The notes below the pieces were generated by a model. It was not told the origin of the DNA, ran no database searches, and saw nothing but the letters and a program-made list of their open reading frames with translations. From Lichenicola sp964247735 (GTDB taxonomy: Bacteria > Pseudomonadota > Alphaproteobacteria > Acetobacterales > Acetobacteraceae): 64,000 nucleotides of DNA. Positions within the stretch are counted from its first letter, which is position 1. Each line of letters begins with the position of its first letter. Both the position numbers and the translations under genes were made by a program. The stretch covers positions 1 to 64,000 of the forward strand of contig CAXTVS010000003.1 of NCBI GenBank assembly GCA_964247735.1, written 5' to 3'. Below, piece by piece: positions 23,677 through 31,181 of the stretch.

Positions 23677-23873
23677 AGCGGCAGGCCTCCGCTTTGGGTG
23701 GCATCGACTGGCGGGAGGGTCATGACTACGGGAATCGTCAGGTCATAGAGCCAGGGATCGGTCCGGCCGTTCAGGGCGGCGATCCGGTTCCACTGCGTTG
23801 CGTCGGCGAGCTGGGCAGCGGCGACGTGGAACAGGCTGATGTCGGCGGCGCTGACGGTCACGGTGTTCGCCAT
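23673..23873 (-). CDS. X: Tail protein X-like (LysM-type), 66 residues
   Basis: MANTVTVSAADISLFHVAAAQLADATQWNRIAALNG..DPWLYDLTIPVVMTLPP has the LysM-like helix-helix-strand pattern of small phage tail X proteins, which sit next to the hub protein D. It is coupled to D by overlap. A hub-to-tube adaptor is the usual reading. Its upstream side abuts the accessory island, so its own expression must pass through or start at the island. Confidence 0.72.
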   Translation of the reverse strand: MANTVTVSAADISLFHVAAAQLADATQWNRIAALNGRTDPWLYDLTIPVVMTLPPVDATQSGGLPL

Positions 23874-23889
23874 ATTTGTAAGTCACCAC

Positions 23890-23916
23890 TTGACACAGCG
23901 TAAGCCTATGGCTTAC
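23890..23916 (+). promoter_or_regulatory. HigBA promoter with palindromic operator
   Basis: TTGACA at 23890-23895 is followed by the perfect palindrome GTAAGCC-TAT-GGCTTAC (23900-23916), ten bases before the HigB start. The palindrome occupies the spacer and -10 area, so binding by HigA or a HigBA complex would block transcription. This is the usual autoregulation of such pairs. Confidence 0.65.
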
Positions 23917-23925
23917 AGTCTGCAC

Positions 23926-24210
23926 ATGATCGAGAGCATCGACGACAAGGCGCTGAAGCAGGCTTGGACCAAAGACAACTTTGGAGGCATCAAGCCGGAC
24001 TGGCGCCGTAAGGTCAGCATTATCCTGACTGCGCTTGATAACGCCGTTGTCCCGACCGACCTCGACGTGCCCGGCATGGGCTTTCATGCCTTGAAGGGTC
24101 ATACCCCGACACGGTTTGCGGTCTGGGTTTCCCGCAACTGGCGGATTACGTTCTCCTGGTCAGGCGAGAACGCGACCCACGTGATGATGGAGGACTATCA
24201 TGGCTCTTGA
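23926..24210 (+). CDS. higB: HigB-type toxin (RelE superfamily mRNA interferase)
   Basis: 94 residues from MIESIDDKALKQAW. The upstream in-frame ATG at 23908 lies inside the operator and is unlikely. FHALKGHTPTRFAVWVSRNWRITFSW....VMMEDYH is the diagnostic C-terminal half of HigB toxins, with the basic and aromatic residues of the RNase site. It precedes its antitoxin, the gene order specific to higBA, and overlaps it by 11 nt. It is rightward, against the tail operon, so it forms its own unit. Confidence 0.88.
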   Translation: MIESIDDKALKQAWTKDNFGGIKPDWRRKVSIILTALDNAVVPTDLDVPGMGFHALKGHTPTRFAVWVSRNWRITFSWSGENATHVMMEDYHGS

Positions 24211-24502
24211 GCGCCACCCTTCGGTGGAACCGACGCATCCCGGTACGATGCTGGCCGAGATCGTCATACCCGGCACTGGCAAGAGCAAGGCGGAGATCGC
24301 GCGGCTGCTCGGGGTGTCTCGCCAGACGCTTTACGACATCCTGGGCGCCAAGCAGCCGGTCACGCCGCAGATCGCGGTGCGTCTTGGCAAGCTGTTCGGC
24401 AACGGGCCCGGATTGTGGGTCCGGATGCAGGTAGCGCATGATCTGTGGAAGGCACAGCGGGACGTTGACGTGTCGGCAATTCCAACCCTGGAAGCAGCAT
24501 AG
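24200..24502 (+). CDS. higA: HigA-type antitoxin
   Basis: 100 residues. HPGTMLAEIVIPGTGKSKAEIARLLGVSRQTLYDILGAKQPVTPQIAVRLGKLFG is a canonical HigA XRE domain (recognition helix SRQTLYDIL). The C-terminal helix (GLWVRMQVAHDLWKAQRD) is also family-typical. It neutralises HigB and represses the operon through the GTAAGCC palindrome. In a phage the pair could stabilise the prophage or act in abortive defence. Confidence 0.9.
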   Translation: MALERHPSVEPTHPGTMLAEIVIPGTGKSKAEIARLLGVSRQTLYDILGAKQPVTPQIAVRLGKLFGNGPGLWVRMQVAHDLWKAQRDVDVSAIPTLEAA

Positions 24503-24687
24503 GATCTGTCCGTGCAACTCTACAGGCATTATGATGCCCGCTGAGCCTGAACATGATCCGGAGCATCGGGCCGGTGCTTGACCTACCAATCGAGGTGCTG
24601 GTGCAGCCGTATCCGGTTGAGCAGCGGCAGTCGGTCAATGCCTGATCGTCAGGAGTGCACCAGCCCCGGCGTCGTGATGCCGGCGGA

Positions 24688-24990
24688 TTAGTCGCCTTCC
24701 GGCACGTAGTCCCCGCCGCCAACTGGGGCAAAGGATGATCCATCCGGATAAATGCGGCCGCGAAGCGGATCAGGAGCGGCGTTGCCGAGCGGGTCGCCGG
24801 AGGCTGTGGCGCGGGCGTTCTGCTGAGCTTGGAACGCTTCATCCTTCGCAAGCCAAGCACGGTATCGGGCATCCGCCGCTTGATTAGTTTGATCGGCAGT
24901 GCCCGGCAGCGCCACCGGCTGAGGCTGCGCCGGCGGCAACACCGTGCAGGCGGCACAACAGGCCAGTGCTCCAAGAAGGAAGAGCCTCAT
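24688..24990 (-). CDS. Small lipoprotein, 100 residues
   Basis: MRLFLLGALACCAACTVLPPA has a lipobox (CAAC, Cys15). The mature part is Pro/Ala/Gln-rich with a helix (QAADARYRAWLAKDEAFQAQQNAR). The start overlaps the stop of the exported protein upstream (ATGA). It lies in the accessory island and is probably an envelope-modifying moron. No family recognised. Confidence 0.6.
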   Translation of the reverse strand: MRLFLLGALACCAACTVLPPAQPQPVALPGTADQTNQAADARYRAWLAKDEAFQAQQNARATASGDPLGNAAPDPLRGRIYPDGSSFAPVGGGDYVPEGD

Positions 24991-25184
24991 CCCGGCCTCC
25001 GCTCGTGCCCGGTGTTCGGATGCACATACGAACCGCTCGGGTGCTTGTGAAAGCAGGACGACGTCTTGCAATAGCTGGTCGAGAAGCTGTGTGCTGGCCC
25101 GTAGCGACCCGAATAGTGGCTATGAGCTTGGGCCTGATTGCCGATACAGATCAGCAAGACGACCGAACCAAGAACGCGCCGCAT
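24987..25184 (-). CDS. Small exported His/Cys protein, 65 residues
   Basis: MRRVLGSVVLLICIGNQAQA|HS is a Sec signal. The mature peptide is rich in His, Ser and Tyr (HSHYSGRYGPAHSFSTSYC; KTSSCFHKHPSGSYVHP), with two Cys. This composition suggests metal binding or a periplasmic location. It is coupled to the lipoprotein gene. Function unknown. Confidence 0.6.
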   Translation of the reverse strand: MRRVLGSVVLLICIGNQAQAHSHYSGRYGPAHSFSTSYCKTSSCFHKHPSGSYVHPNTGHERRPG

Positions 25185-25265
25185 TTCAACCTCCGGTAGA
25201 GGTTGACAGCATCACGCATCCATCACGGCATGGGAAGAGGGCGGCCCGGAGACCGCCCTCGCCTG

Positions 25266-25556
25266 TCAGGCTGACCGCGCCAGCACGTCCTGGGCCAGCG
25301 ACCGGATCAGCGAGTGATACTCCGACTGCGACTCCAGCAACCCGTTGACCCGCTGATAGGTCAGAAGCGCCTCGGCCTTGGTCTTCAAGTCTGTGAGATG
25401 GACCGCTGGCGTCCGAGCCAGTGAGGCCAAGGCACCGAGCGCCCGCCATCGCCACTGCTCTCGATCCTTACCGATGACCAGCTTCGACTGCTCAAGCCAG
25501 ATGGTCGCCGCCATACCGTCGTCGATGATGGACTCGTTGCGCTGGAGGCGGGGCAT
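25266..25556 (-). CDS. Hypothetical helical protein, 96 residues
   Basis: The start at MPRLQRNES overlaps the preceding stop (TGATG). All-helical sequence (REQWRWRALGALASLARTPAVHLTDLKTKAEALLTYQRVNGLLESQSEYHSLI, read in parts). Despite its place in the accessory island, its tight coupling to the next gene suggests a two-gene unit. No family recognised. Confidence 0.6.
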   Translation of the reverse strand: MPRLQRNESIIDDGMAATIWLEQSKLVIGKDREQWRWRALGALASLARTPAVHLTDLKTKAEALLTYQRVNGLLESQSEYHSLIRSLAQDVLARSA

Positions 25557-26014
25557 CAGTGCTGCCCTCCCGTCCGCGCCTGCCATTCCGGCAGCATCTC
25601 CCAGGGCGGAACCGGCATACCCAACGCAGCAGCGGCCTTGGCGGCCGCGCCTGCCCCGGAACGAGCCAGCAGGAGCCCGAGGGCGACATAGGCGACCCCG
25701 AAGTAGCTTTCAGTTTCGTCGTCGGTCGGATCGAAGTCGTCGGGGTTGGGGCCGACATCCGGCAGCAGATGTTCAGCCGCTCGGAAAAGCGGAAGAATCC
25801 GCGACTCCATGGTGTCGGTCACCAGCAGAGCCGCCATCGCATGGTTCAGACGATAGCGGCCGCGCACGAGATCGCCGTCCACCATGCCGACGACCAACGC
25901 CCTCGAAATCGCCATCCCAACGCGACCCCACAGGCAGTCGCGCATCACGACTTCGGCTTTCTCGGCATCCATGGCCGGGAGCGGCCACGGCTCGTTCATG
26001 GGATCGAGCATCAT
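25556..26014 (-). CDS. Hypothetical helical protein, 152 residues
   Basis: The start at MMLDPMNEPW overlaps the KilA-N stop (ATGA). Helical throughout (VVMRDCLWGRVGMAISRALVVGM; RLNHAMAALLVTDTMESRILPLF), then an acidic loop (NPDDFDPTDDETESYFG) and an Ala-rich helix. It could be membrane-associated but has no clear span. It follows the KilA-N protein in one operon; function unknown. Confidence 0.6.
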   Translation of the reverse strand: MMLDPMNEPWPLPAMDAEKAEVVMRDCLWGRVGMAISRALVVGMVDGDLVRGRYRLNHAMAALLVTDTMESRILPLFRAAEHLLPDVGPNPDDFDPTDDETESYFGVAYVALGLLLARSGAGAAAKAAAALGMPVPPWEMLPEWQARTGGQH

Positions 26015-26817
26015 GCGCCCTCCCCGCCGCTCGGCTTCTTCCGCGGCACGAGGCGCATAATGGTCTGGCCGGCCATCCGATCCTGGTGCTGCCGCGCCAA
26101 CATCAGCCCTTCGGCCACCATCCATTCCTCCGCCGCCTTCACGTGGAAGAGGAGACGATCGGTCTCGCGGCTCACCCGCATCATGGCGCCCTGCCCCCGC
26201 GCGATAAGCCACTTCCGGCACCGAAAGGCCGCACGTCGCGTCAAGGCGCCCCGCCCGCGTGGGTTCGGCACCGCCTCGTCGATGAACCGACGGATCGGGG
26301 CGTAGTCGGTGGTGAAGCCGCCGGTCGGATCATAGCTCTCCATGAGCTTGGTGACCCGACTGGTCACCACCTCGTCTAGATGGGCTTGGAGGCGCATCTC
26401 CAGCTCTGCCACCGCCTTGCCGATGACTGCCTTGGTGATGCCGCCGTGCTCTCTGGCGGTTAGCGGATCGGGGCCGTGCTTCCCCTCCATCCGCTCGCGG
26501 ACCACCGTGTTGCACCACATGTGGAACTCGGGGCTGAGGTACTTCGCGTAGGCGAGGCCGATCTGCCAGTGGGCATAGGTGCCGCCGCCCTTGCCGGGCT
26601 TCGACTTCATAACCTGCTCCACAGGCAGGTTATGAGCGAGAGCCACGGCTTCGATGAACGACGCTCCCTCCTTGCGCGCCCATTGATAGGGCTCACGGTG
26701 TTGCGGCTCTTTCGCCGCCTTCCACATGTCCGTGAGTGACAGCGTCTCGTACCGCTCGCGGATCACGACGCCCTGGTAGACGATGGGCGCCTTCGTGCTA
26801 TCTGTGTCTCTGGTCAT
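26011..26817 (-). CDS. KilA-N domain protein (antirepressor-type)
   Basis: 268 residues. IVYQGVVIRERYETLSLTDMW (about 11-31), KSKPGKGGGTYAHWQIGLAYAKYLSPEFHMWC (about 75-106) and VVRERMEG show the KilA-N fold, a DNA-binding domain of phage antirepressors and giant-virus proteins. The C-terminal half is basic and helical (RRAAFRCRKWLIARGQG; RRFIDEAVPNPRGRG). It lies downstream of an RHH gene in the same direction and probably acts as an alternative regulator or antirepressor in the island. Confidence 0.8.
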   Translation of the reverse strand: MTRDTDSTKAPIVYQGVVIRERYETLSLTDMWKAAKEPQHREPYQWARKEGASFIEAVALAHNLPVEQVMKSKPGKGGGTYAHWQIGLAYAKYLSPEFHMWCNTVVRERMEGKHGPDPLTAREHGGITKAVIGKAVAELEMRLQAHLDEVVTSRVTKLMESYDPTGGFTTDYAPIRRFIDEAVPNPRGRGALTRRAAFRCRKWLIARGQGAMMRVSRETDRLLFHVKAAEEWMVAEGLMLARQHQDRMAGQTIMRLVPRKKPSGGEGA

Positions 26818-26993
26818 GCTTCACCTTGGCTGGCCAGGGCATCGGGGGTGGTGCTGCCAGGCTTGGCCCCCGATGCCGTCTCTGCCGTTGCGGCAGACAG
26901 CAATTCGTTGATCTCCTCGGTGATGCTCCGGAACTTCCTGCGAGCCGACACCTGCACCGCATCGTAAACATCCGGCCTGAGCCGGAGGGTCAT
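26814..26993 (-). CDS. Arc-like ribbon-helix-helix regulator
   Basis: 59 residues from MTLRLRPDVYDAVQ. The beta strand MTLRLRP and helices DVYDAVQVSARRKF and SITEEINELLSAA match the Arc/Mnt family. A longer N-terminus is possible because the frame stays open upstream, but no good start with a ribosome-binding site is visible. It faces a second RHH gene across a palindromic operator and ends PDALASQ, as does its partner. The stop overlaps the KilA-N start. Confidence 0.7.
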   Translation of the reverse strand: MTLRLRPDVYDAVQVSARRKFRSITEEINELLSAATAETASGAKPGSTTPDALASQGEA

Positions 26994-27038
26994 CCGATGG
27001 CAGTCGCTTGTCTTGGGTCTGATGTGCGCCTCCTGTGT

Positions 27039-27083
27039 TGGCACACAAGCTGTGCCATGGCGCATCGGATGTGTCAATGACAC
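27039..27083. promoter_or_regulatory. Operator palindromes between divergent RHH genes
   Basis: TGGCACA-CAAGC-TGTGCCA (27039-27057) is a perfect 7+5+7 inverted repeat and GTGTCA-A-TGACAC (27071-27083) a perfect 13-bp palindrome. Further TGTGCCA-like copies follow at about 27095. Arc/Mnt proteins bind such short symmetric sites cooperatively, so either or both RHH products probably control both genes from here. Confidence 0.6.
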
Positions 27084-27111
27084 GGCGCAGAAAATGTGCC
27101 ATCAGCCAGCT

Positions 27112-27546
27112 ATGAGCGGCGAGACCTCCTACCGACGTTTCAACCTTCGCATTCCGGCGGAGCTGTTCGAGCGTTTGGACCTCATCGCGGACGCAAGATC
27201 GCACTCAATGAATGCAGAAATTGTTCAGCGGCTAGAGGAAAGCTTTGAGCAAACTCCGTTGGATAAGTTTGCTCAAGATGTAAGCATAACCAAATGGTAT
27301 CCACTGGCAGTGGAAGAGACCTTAAAACTAGAAGTAGAGGTTGTAAGTTTAAGAGAACAACTAGCTGAGGCCACAGAGCAATTTGAAAAGGGTCGACTGA
27401 CGGCTGAGCTGGACGTTGCTATACGAAGACGAGATTCATCTCGCAGAACGATTATGTTGATTGAACGTGCTGCGCGCCGGGTGGCGGCTCCTATGCCCGG
27501 GTATCCAGACGCTCTAGCGAGTCAACCCAAGCCCGGCGACCAGTAG
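27112..27546 (+). CDS. Arc/Mnt-like regulator with coiled-coil tail
   Basis: 144 residues. YRRFNLRIPAELFERLDLIADARSHSMNAEIVQRLEESF (about 6-44) is a classical Arc-type RHH domain. Residues ~60-115 form a charged coiled-coil (LKLEVEVVSLREQLAEATEQF; GRLTAELDVAIRRRDSSRR), plausibly for tetramer formation as in Mnt. Codons from about 27260 to 27400 are strikingly AT-rich for this genome, indicating recent transfer. It ends PDALASQPKPGDQ, sharing PDALASQ with the divergent RHH protein. Confidence 0.75.
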   Translation: MSGETSYRRFNLRIPAELFERLDLIADARSHSMNAEIVQRLEESFEQTPLDKFAQDVSITKWYPLAVEETLKLEVEVVSLREQLAEATEQFEKGRLTAELDVAIRRRDSSRRTIMLIERAARRVAAPMPGYPDALASQPKPGDQ

Positions 27547-27562
27547 CGCCGGGCCGACCCAC

Positions 27563-28015
27563 CTACGGCGACTTGCCTGTGATCAGTGCTGCAACCACGC
27601 CGACTATCGTCGTGCCGCCTATGACGCCCGCAACGGTGTCGTGACCGTGAAGCGCCAGGACGACCGCGGCGACAAGGCCGCCGCTTGCGAACGCCAGCCC
27701 TGCGAGTCGTCCGAACAGGTCCGACGCCAAGTTGAAGGTCTGACTTCTCTCGGTCGTCCGGCGTTCCGTGGCAGCGTTCTGCTCAGCCATGCGGACGATG
27801 CGATCTGGAAGGTCGGACTCGATGGCTTTATAGGCCGCCAGGGTTGCTGGATCCGGCAAGGGGCCGCGGTAGGCCGTGACCACGCCCTGCATCGTAAGGG
27901 TCTGCGTTGGGACCGGAATGCCGCCCGACCGCACCCCGTCGCCCGTCACCTCGCCAAGGTGAACGTCCTGTCGATCTGGAACAAGAACTGGCCTACTCGG
28001 CGGCGGATCGCTCAC
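27563..28015 (-). CDS. DUF2335-type membrane protein
   Basis: 150 residues from a GTG start. YRGPLPDPATLAAYKAIESDLPDRIVRMAEQNAATERR is the signature of DUF2335, followed by two transmembrane helices (LAGLAFASGGLVAAVVLALHG; VAGVIGGTTIVGVVAALITG). DUF2335 proteins are small predicted membrane proteins of bacteria and prophages with unknown function. They are often suspected of superinfection exclusion because of their membrane location. Confidence 0.75.
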   Translation of the reverse strand: MSDPPPSRPVLVPDRQDVHLGEVTGDGVRSGGIPVPTQTLTMQGVVTAYRGPLPDPATLAAYKAIESDLPDRIVRMAEQNAATERRTTERSQTFNLASDLFGRLAGLAFASGGLVAAVVLALHGHDTVAGVIGGTTIVGVVAALITGKSP

Positions 28016-28253
28016 GATCGATCTTGGTCATGGCGGCACCAAGCTGGCGCCCGACACCGTTCCAGGCAGCCGTTTCTATCACCGCGGCTGTGGTGGCCGG
28101 ATACTGCCTTGCCGGACCTGCGAAGCTCAGCAAGCCGCCCAGGTTGGAAAGCAGGCGATCGGAGGTGCTGGCCGACGTGACCCGTACACCGTGCGCAAGG
28201 ATCTTGATGCCGGACATGATCATGAGAATGGTCATTGACTGGATTGTAGTCAA
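27993..28253 (-). CDS. Hypothetical protein, 86 residues
   Basis: It starts 21 nt after the stop of the gpU-like gene (ATG at 28253; a second Met at codon 7 is an alternative) and overlaps the DUF2335 gene by 23 nt. A hydrophobic N-terminus (MTILMIMSGIKILAHG) and a second weakly hydrophobic part (LLSNLGGLLSFAGPARQYPA) precede a polar tail. It may be membrane-associated. No family recognised. Confidence 0.5.
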   Translation of the reverse strand: MTTIQSMTILMIMSGIKILAHGVRVTSASTSDRLLSNLGGLLSFAGPARQYPATTAAVIETAAWNGVGRQLGAAMTKIDRERSAAE

Positions 28254-28274
28254 GCCGCAACCGGAGGTTGAAGC

Positions 28275-29153
28275 CTACCCCAGCATCCCTACGTTCGTCA
28301 GCATCCGGCCAACAAACCCCTGCGCCTGCGCCACCGAGCCGAGCGCGCCCGAGGCGGCTGTGGCCGTCTGGACGCTGAACCCCGTATCGGCCAGCGGACC
28401 TGCCAAGCTGGTGTTCAGCGTGCTCGACGCCGCTTGAAGGCTGACACTCGCCGAGGTCAGCGCCTGTGTGGTCGAGGCGATGGCCGCGCCTGGGTTCGAC
28501 AGGCTGGAGATGTTCCCGATCGCGGTGGTGGCCGTCCCGAGATAGCCCTGCGCCGCCGTCAGCGCTCCGCCTACCCCGATCAGGTTGGCGATCGGCGCCA
28601 CCTGCGATGCCACGGCAGACACGTCGCTGACTGTGTTGTCAGCATAGGTCGCCACCGTGCTGACCGCCGTCGTCACCGAGGCCACTGCGGCGCCGGCGTC
28701 GTTGCCGAGCAGCTGGGTGATCGCGGATTGCGTGGCGTTGGTCGCGCCGGCCTGCTGAGGGAGCACCTCCATCTCGATCCGGTAGGGGCAGAGCGTACCG
28801 CCCCGCTCGTCCGAGCAGACGAACCGGGTGATGAGGACCTGCCGCGACTTGCCGTTCCACGACAACGTGACCTGCTTGCCGGCACGGAGCATCCGGTCGA
28901 GGTTCTGAGCCCTGATGGCTGTGTCGGCCCCGTAGAACCTGCCCTCCCAGGCGATCGGCTCGTCGAAGGCGCCTAGGTTGTCGATCTTCTTGTTGCCCCC
29001 CGGCAGCAGGTGATCGTGCCGCTCTAGCCGGGTGCCCCAGGCGATGGTGTCCGGGATCTCGAACGACTTGAGGGTGACGTTTCCGAGCTGCACCAGGGCA
29101 TTGCCCGAAAGGGCCTGCGCCAGGGTGCCGAGAACGCCGAGAAAGCCGCTCAC
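28275..29153 (-). CDS. Tail protein, P2 gpU-like N-terminal domain
   Basis: 292 residues from a GTG that overlaps the tape-measure stop (GTGA). Residues ~20-130 follow the gpU pattern: a strand ending KSFEIPDTIAWGTRLERHDHL, then GGNKKIDNLGAFDEPIAWEGRFYG, RAQNLDRMLRAGKQVTLSWNG and VLITRFVCSD. This is the tail-tip or baseplate hub protein that follows the tape measure in P2-like phages. The C-terminal half is Ala/Thr/Ser-rich and helical, longer than in P2. Confidence 0.65.
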   Translation of the reverse strand: MSGFLGVLGTLAQALSGNALVQLGNVTLKSFEIPDTIAWGTRLERHDHLLPGGNKKIDNLGAFDEPIAWEGRFYGADTAIRAQNLDRMLRAGKQVTLSWNGKSRQVLITRFVCSDERGGTLCPYRIEMEVLPQQAGATNATQSAITQLLGNDAGAAVASVTTAVSTVATYADNTVSDVSAVASQVAPIANLIGVGGALTAAQGYLGTATTAIGNISSLSNPGAAIASTTQALTSASVSLQAASSTLNTSLAGPLADTGFSVQTATAASGALGSVAQAQGFVGRMLTNVGMLG

Positions 29154-31030
29154 GGCAGCGCCGGGGTCAGGCCAGGCCAAAGCGGCGTCGAGCGCGCGTT
29201 GACGCCGCTTGATCCGGACGGCGGCTGGGCTGCCGCGCGAGCCTGCTGTGTGCTGACCGCCGCAGCCACCTTCTGCCCGTCCATGTGAATGCTGGTATGC
29301 ACGGTGACCGATGGCGATTGGCCGCCCGCCATCGGCGTGGCCACGGCCGTCGTCGCAGCGTTCGCGCTGCCGAACAGCATGGAGGGGATCGCCTTCAAGC
29401 CGTGGATGATGGCCTGCCCCATCCACGTGAAGAAGTTGCCGAGGGCTGACGTGGCGGCATGCCAAGCAGCTACGGCGCCGGCCTCCACTGCCGTCGAGAC
29501 TGTGACCCAAAGTTTCGCCACGCTCGCCGCCAGGGACACGGCCCAGCCAGAGACGGCAGTCCAGTTGGCGTAGAGCGCGTATACCCCGGCCCCGAGCAGG
29601 ACCAGCCCCCCAGCTATGGCGCCGGCTATCAGCGCGACACCAGACAGGGCTGCCAGCCCGGCTGCGACAATGGCGATGGTGCCGGCGACGACCAGGAACA
29701 CCCCAAGGCCAGCCGCGATCGTGACCAGCACCTTCGCCACGTTGGGGTGCGCCTCGATCACGCCGGCGAACATGCTCAGCCCCTTCGCCAGATCGGCGAT
29801 CACATGCGTCAGGGCCGGCGAGATGGCGGCTCCTAGATCTTCCTTGATCCGAAGCCCCTGCCCTTCCAGCGCCTCGCGGGCCAACGCCGGCGAGTTGTAA
29901 AGCATGTCACCGTAGGCGCCGACGCCTCTCGCCTGCTTCACCAATGCCTGGTCGCGGTCCACACGGTACTGCTGTGTCGCGTAGAGCGTGGCGAGCTGGC
30001 CTGCGTTCGAGTTCGAGAACAGGCCGTCAATGACCTTCTTGATGTCGTCCGGGCTGGTTACGCCTTTCGCCTTAAGTGCGGGCAGGAGGAACCGTTGCAT
30101 CCACTGGTAGGGGTTGGACGCAAAGAGGTCGGTCCCGCGCACCGCGCCGGGGTTAAAGCCCTTCACCGACCCGTTCTTGGCGTAAATGACCTCTTTCGGA
30201 TCGAGCAAGCCGAACTGCATCAGCTCCTTTGCCGCCTTGGTCGTGGCGTGACCGCCCACGATCTCGCGCGACATGTCGGAAATGGCGCGACCGATGGTCG
30301 ACTGGCCGCCGCGGCTCTTGAAGTCGACGCCGAAGGTAGGAATGACCTGGGTCAAATAGTCGACGCTAAGGCCTGACGCCGCTCCCTTGGAGAACTTGGC
30401 GATGGCCTGGAAATCGATGCCGGTGAAGCGGCCGTTGAAGGCCTGCATCGTGCGGGTGGCACCATCGATAAACCGGTCGAACTGCTGCGGGTCCTTGGCG
30501 AAACCATACAGCTCGGCGGCGTTGGCAAGCGCATAGGTCTGGCCTTCTGACTTGCCGTGCATCCCCGGCACACTGCCGACAACCGCTTGAGCCTGCTGGA
30601 GGCGCGGCAGGTATCGCAGCACGTCGGCGTTCTGCTGATCCGTCGAGCCGCCGAACGCCGACCTGAGGTCCATGGCGGCCTTGAGGTTCGCCAGAATGTC
30701 AGTGGTCATCACGGTGCCGCTGGTCTTCTGTGCGGTCGACAAATAGGCACCGACCTGGGCCGGCGTCATGTTGTCGTTGAACCGCATCGAAGACAGCTGG
30801 TCCTGGACCTTGTCCGCGGCCTTGGAGATGCTGTTCAAGCCCATCAGGATGCCAACGCCGACAGTCACGGACGCCAGACCGGCGACCGCGACCTTCATCC
30901 TGCTGACTTTTCCCGTCGTCAGGTCTACAGTGTGACCCAGCTTCAGCACGTCGCGCTGGATTAGCCCGAGCACTTGGCTCATGCCGTTGGTCAGCGCGAT
31001 CGATACGCCGATCCGATAGGCATCAATCAC
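29150..31030 (-). CDS. Tail tape measure protein
   Basis: 626 residues from a GTG start. The N-terminal part has VSIALTNGMSQVLGLIQRDVLKLG and MKVAVAGLASVTVGVGILMGL. The middle is helical with DQLSSMRFNDNMTPAQVGAYL. A long hydrophobic stretch at about 420-500 (VLVTIAAGLGVFLVVAGTIAIV and onward) is typical of tape measures, which end up in the host membrane. Tape length scales at about 0.15 nm per residue, so a tail near 90 nm is expected. It lies between the chaperone genes and gpU, as in P2 (gene T). Confidence 0.85.
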   Translation of the reverse strand: MIDAYRIGVSIALTNGMSQVLGLIQRDVLKLGHTVDLTTGKVSRMKVAVAGLASVTVGVGILMGLNSISKAADKVQDQLSSMRFNDNMTPAQVGAYLSTAQKTSGTVMTTDILANLKAAMDLRSAFGGSTDQQNADVLRYLPRLQQAQAVVGSVPGMHGKSEGQTYALANAAELYGFAKDPQQFDRFIDGATRTMQAFNGRFTGIDFQAIAKFSKGAASGLSVDYLTQVIPTFGVDFKSRGGQSTIGRAISDMSREIVGGHATTKAAKELMQFGLLDPKEVIYAKNGSVKGFNPGAVRGTDLFASNPYQWMQRFLLPALKAKGVTSPDDIKKVIDGLFSNSNAGQLATLYATQQYRVDRDQALVKQARGVGAYGDMLYNSPALAREALEGQGLRIKEDLGAAISPALTHVIADLAKGLSMFAGVIEAHPNVAKVLVTIAAGLGVFLVVAGTIAIVAAGLAALSGVALIAGAIAGGLVLLGAGVYALYANWTAVSGWAVSLAASVAKLWVTVSTAVEAGAVAAWHAATSALGNFFTWMGQAIIHGLKAIPSMLFGSANAATTAVATPMAGGQSPSVTVHTSIHMDGQKVAAAVSTQQARAAAQPPSGSSGVNARSTPLWPGLTPALP

Positions 31031-31181
31031 GGGAGCGTCTCCTGCACCGAATCAAGCATTGGTGGAACACCACGTCGCCAGGGATGCTCTACATCCAGCT
31101 TGTGATTTGGGGCTTCAGCGCCTTCTTCGGCTTGGCTGTCTGCGGCGTCCTGCTCTGCCTGCTGCTGCCTCCAGAAACGCC

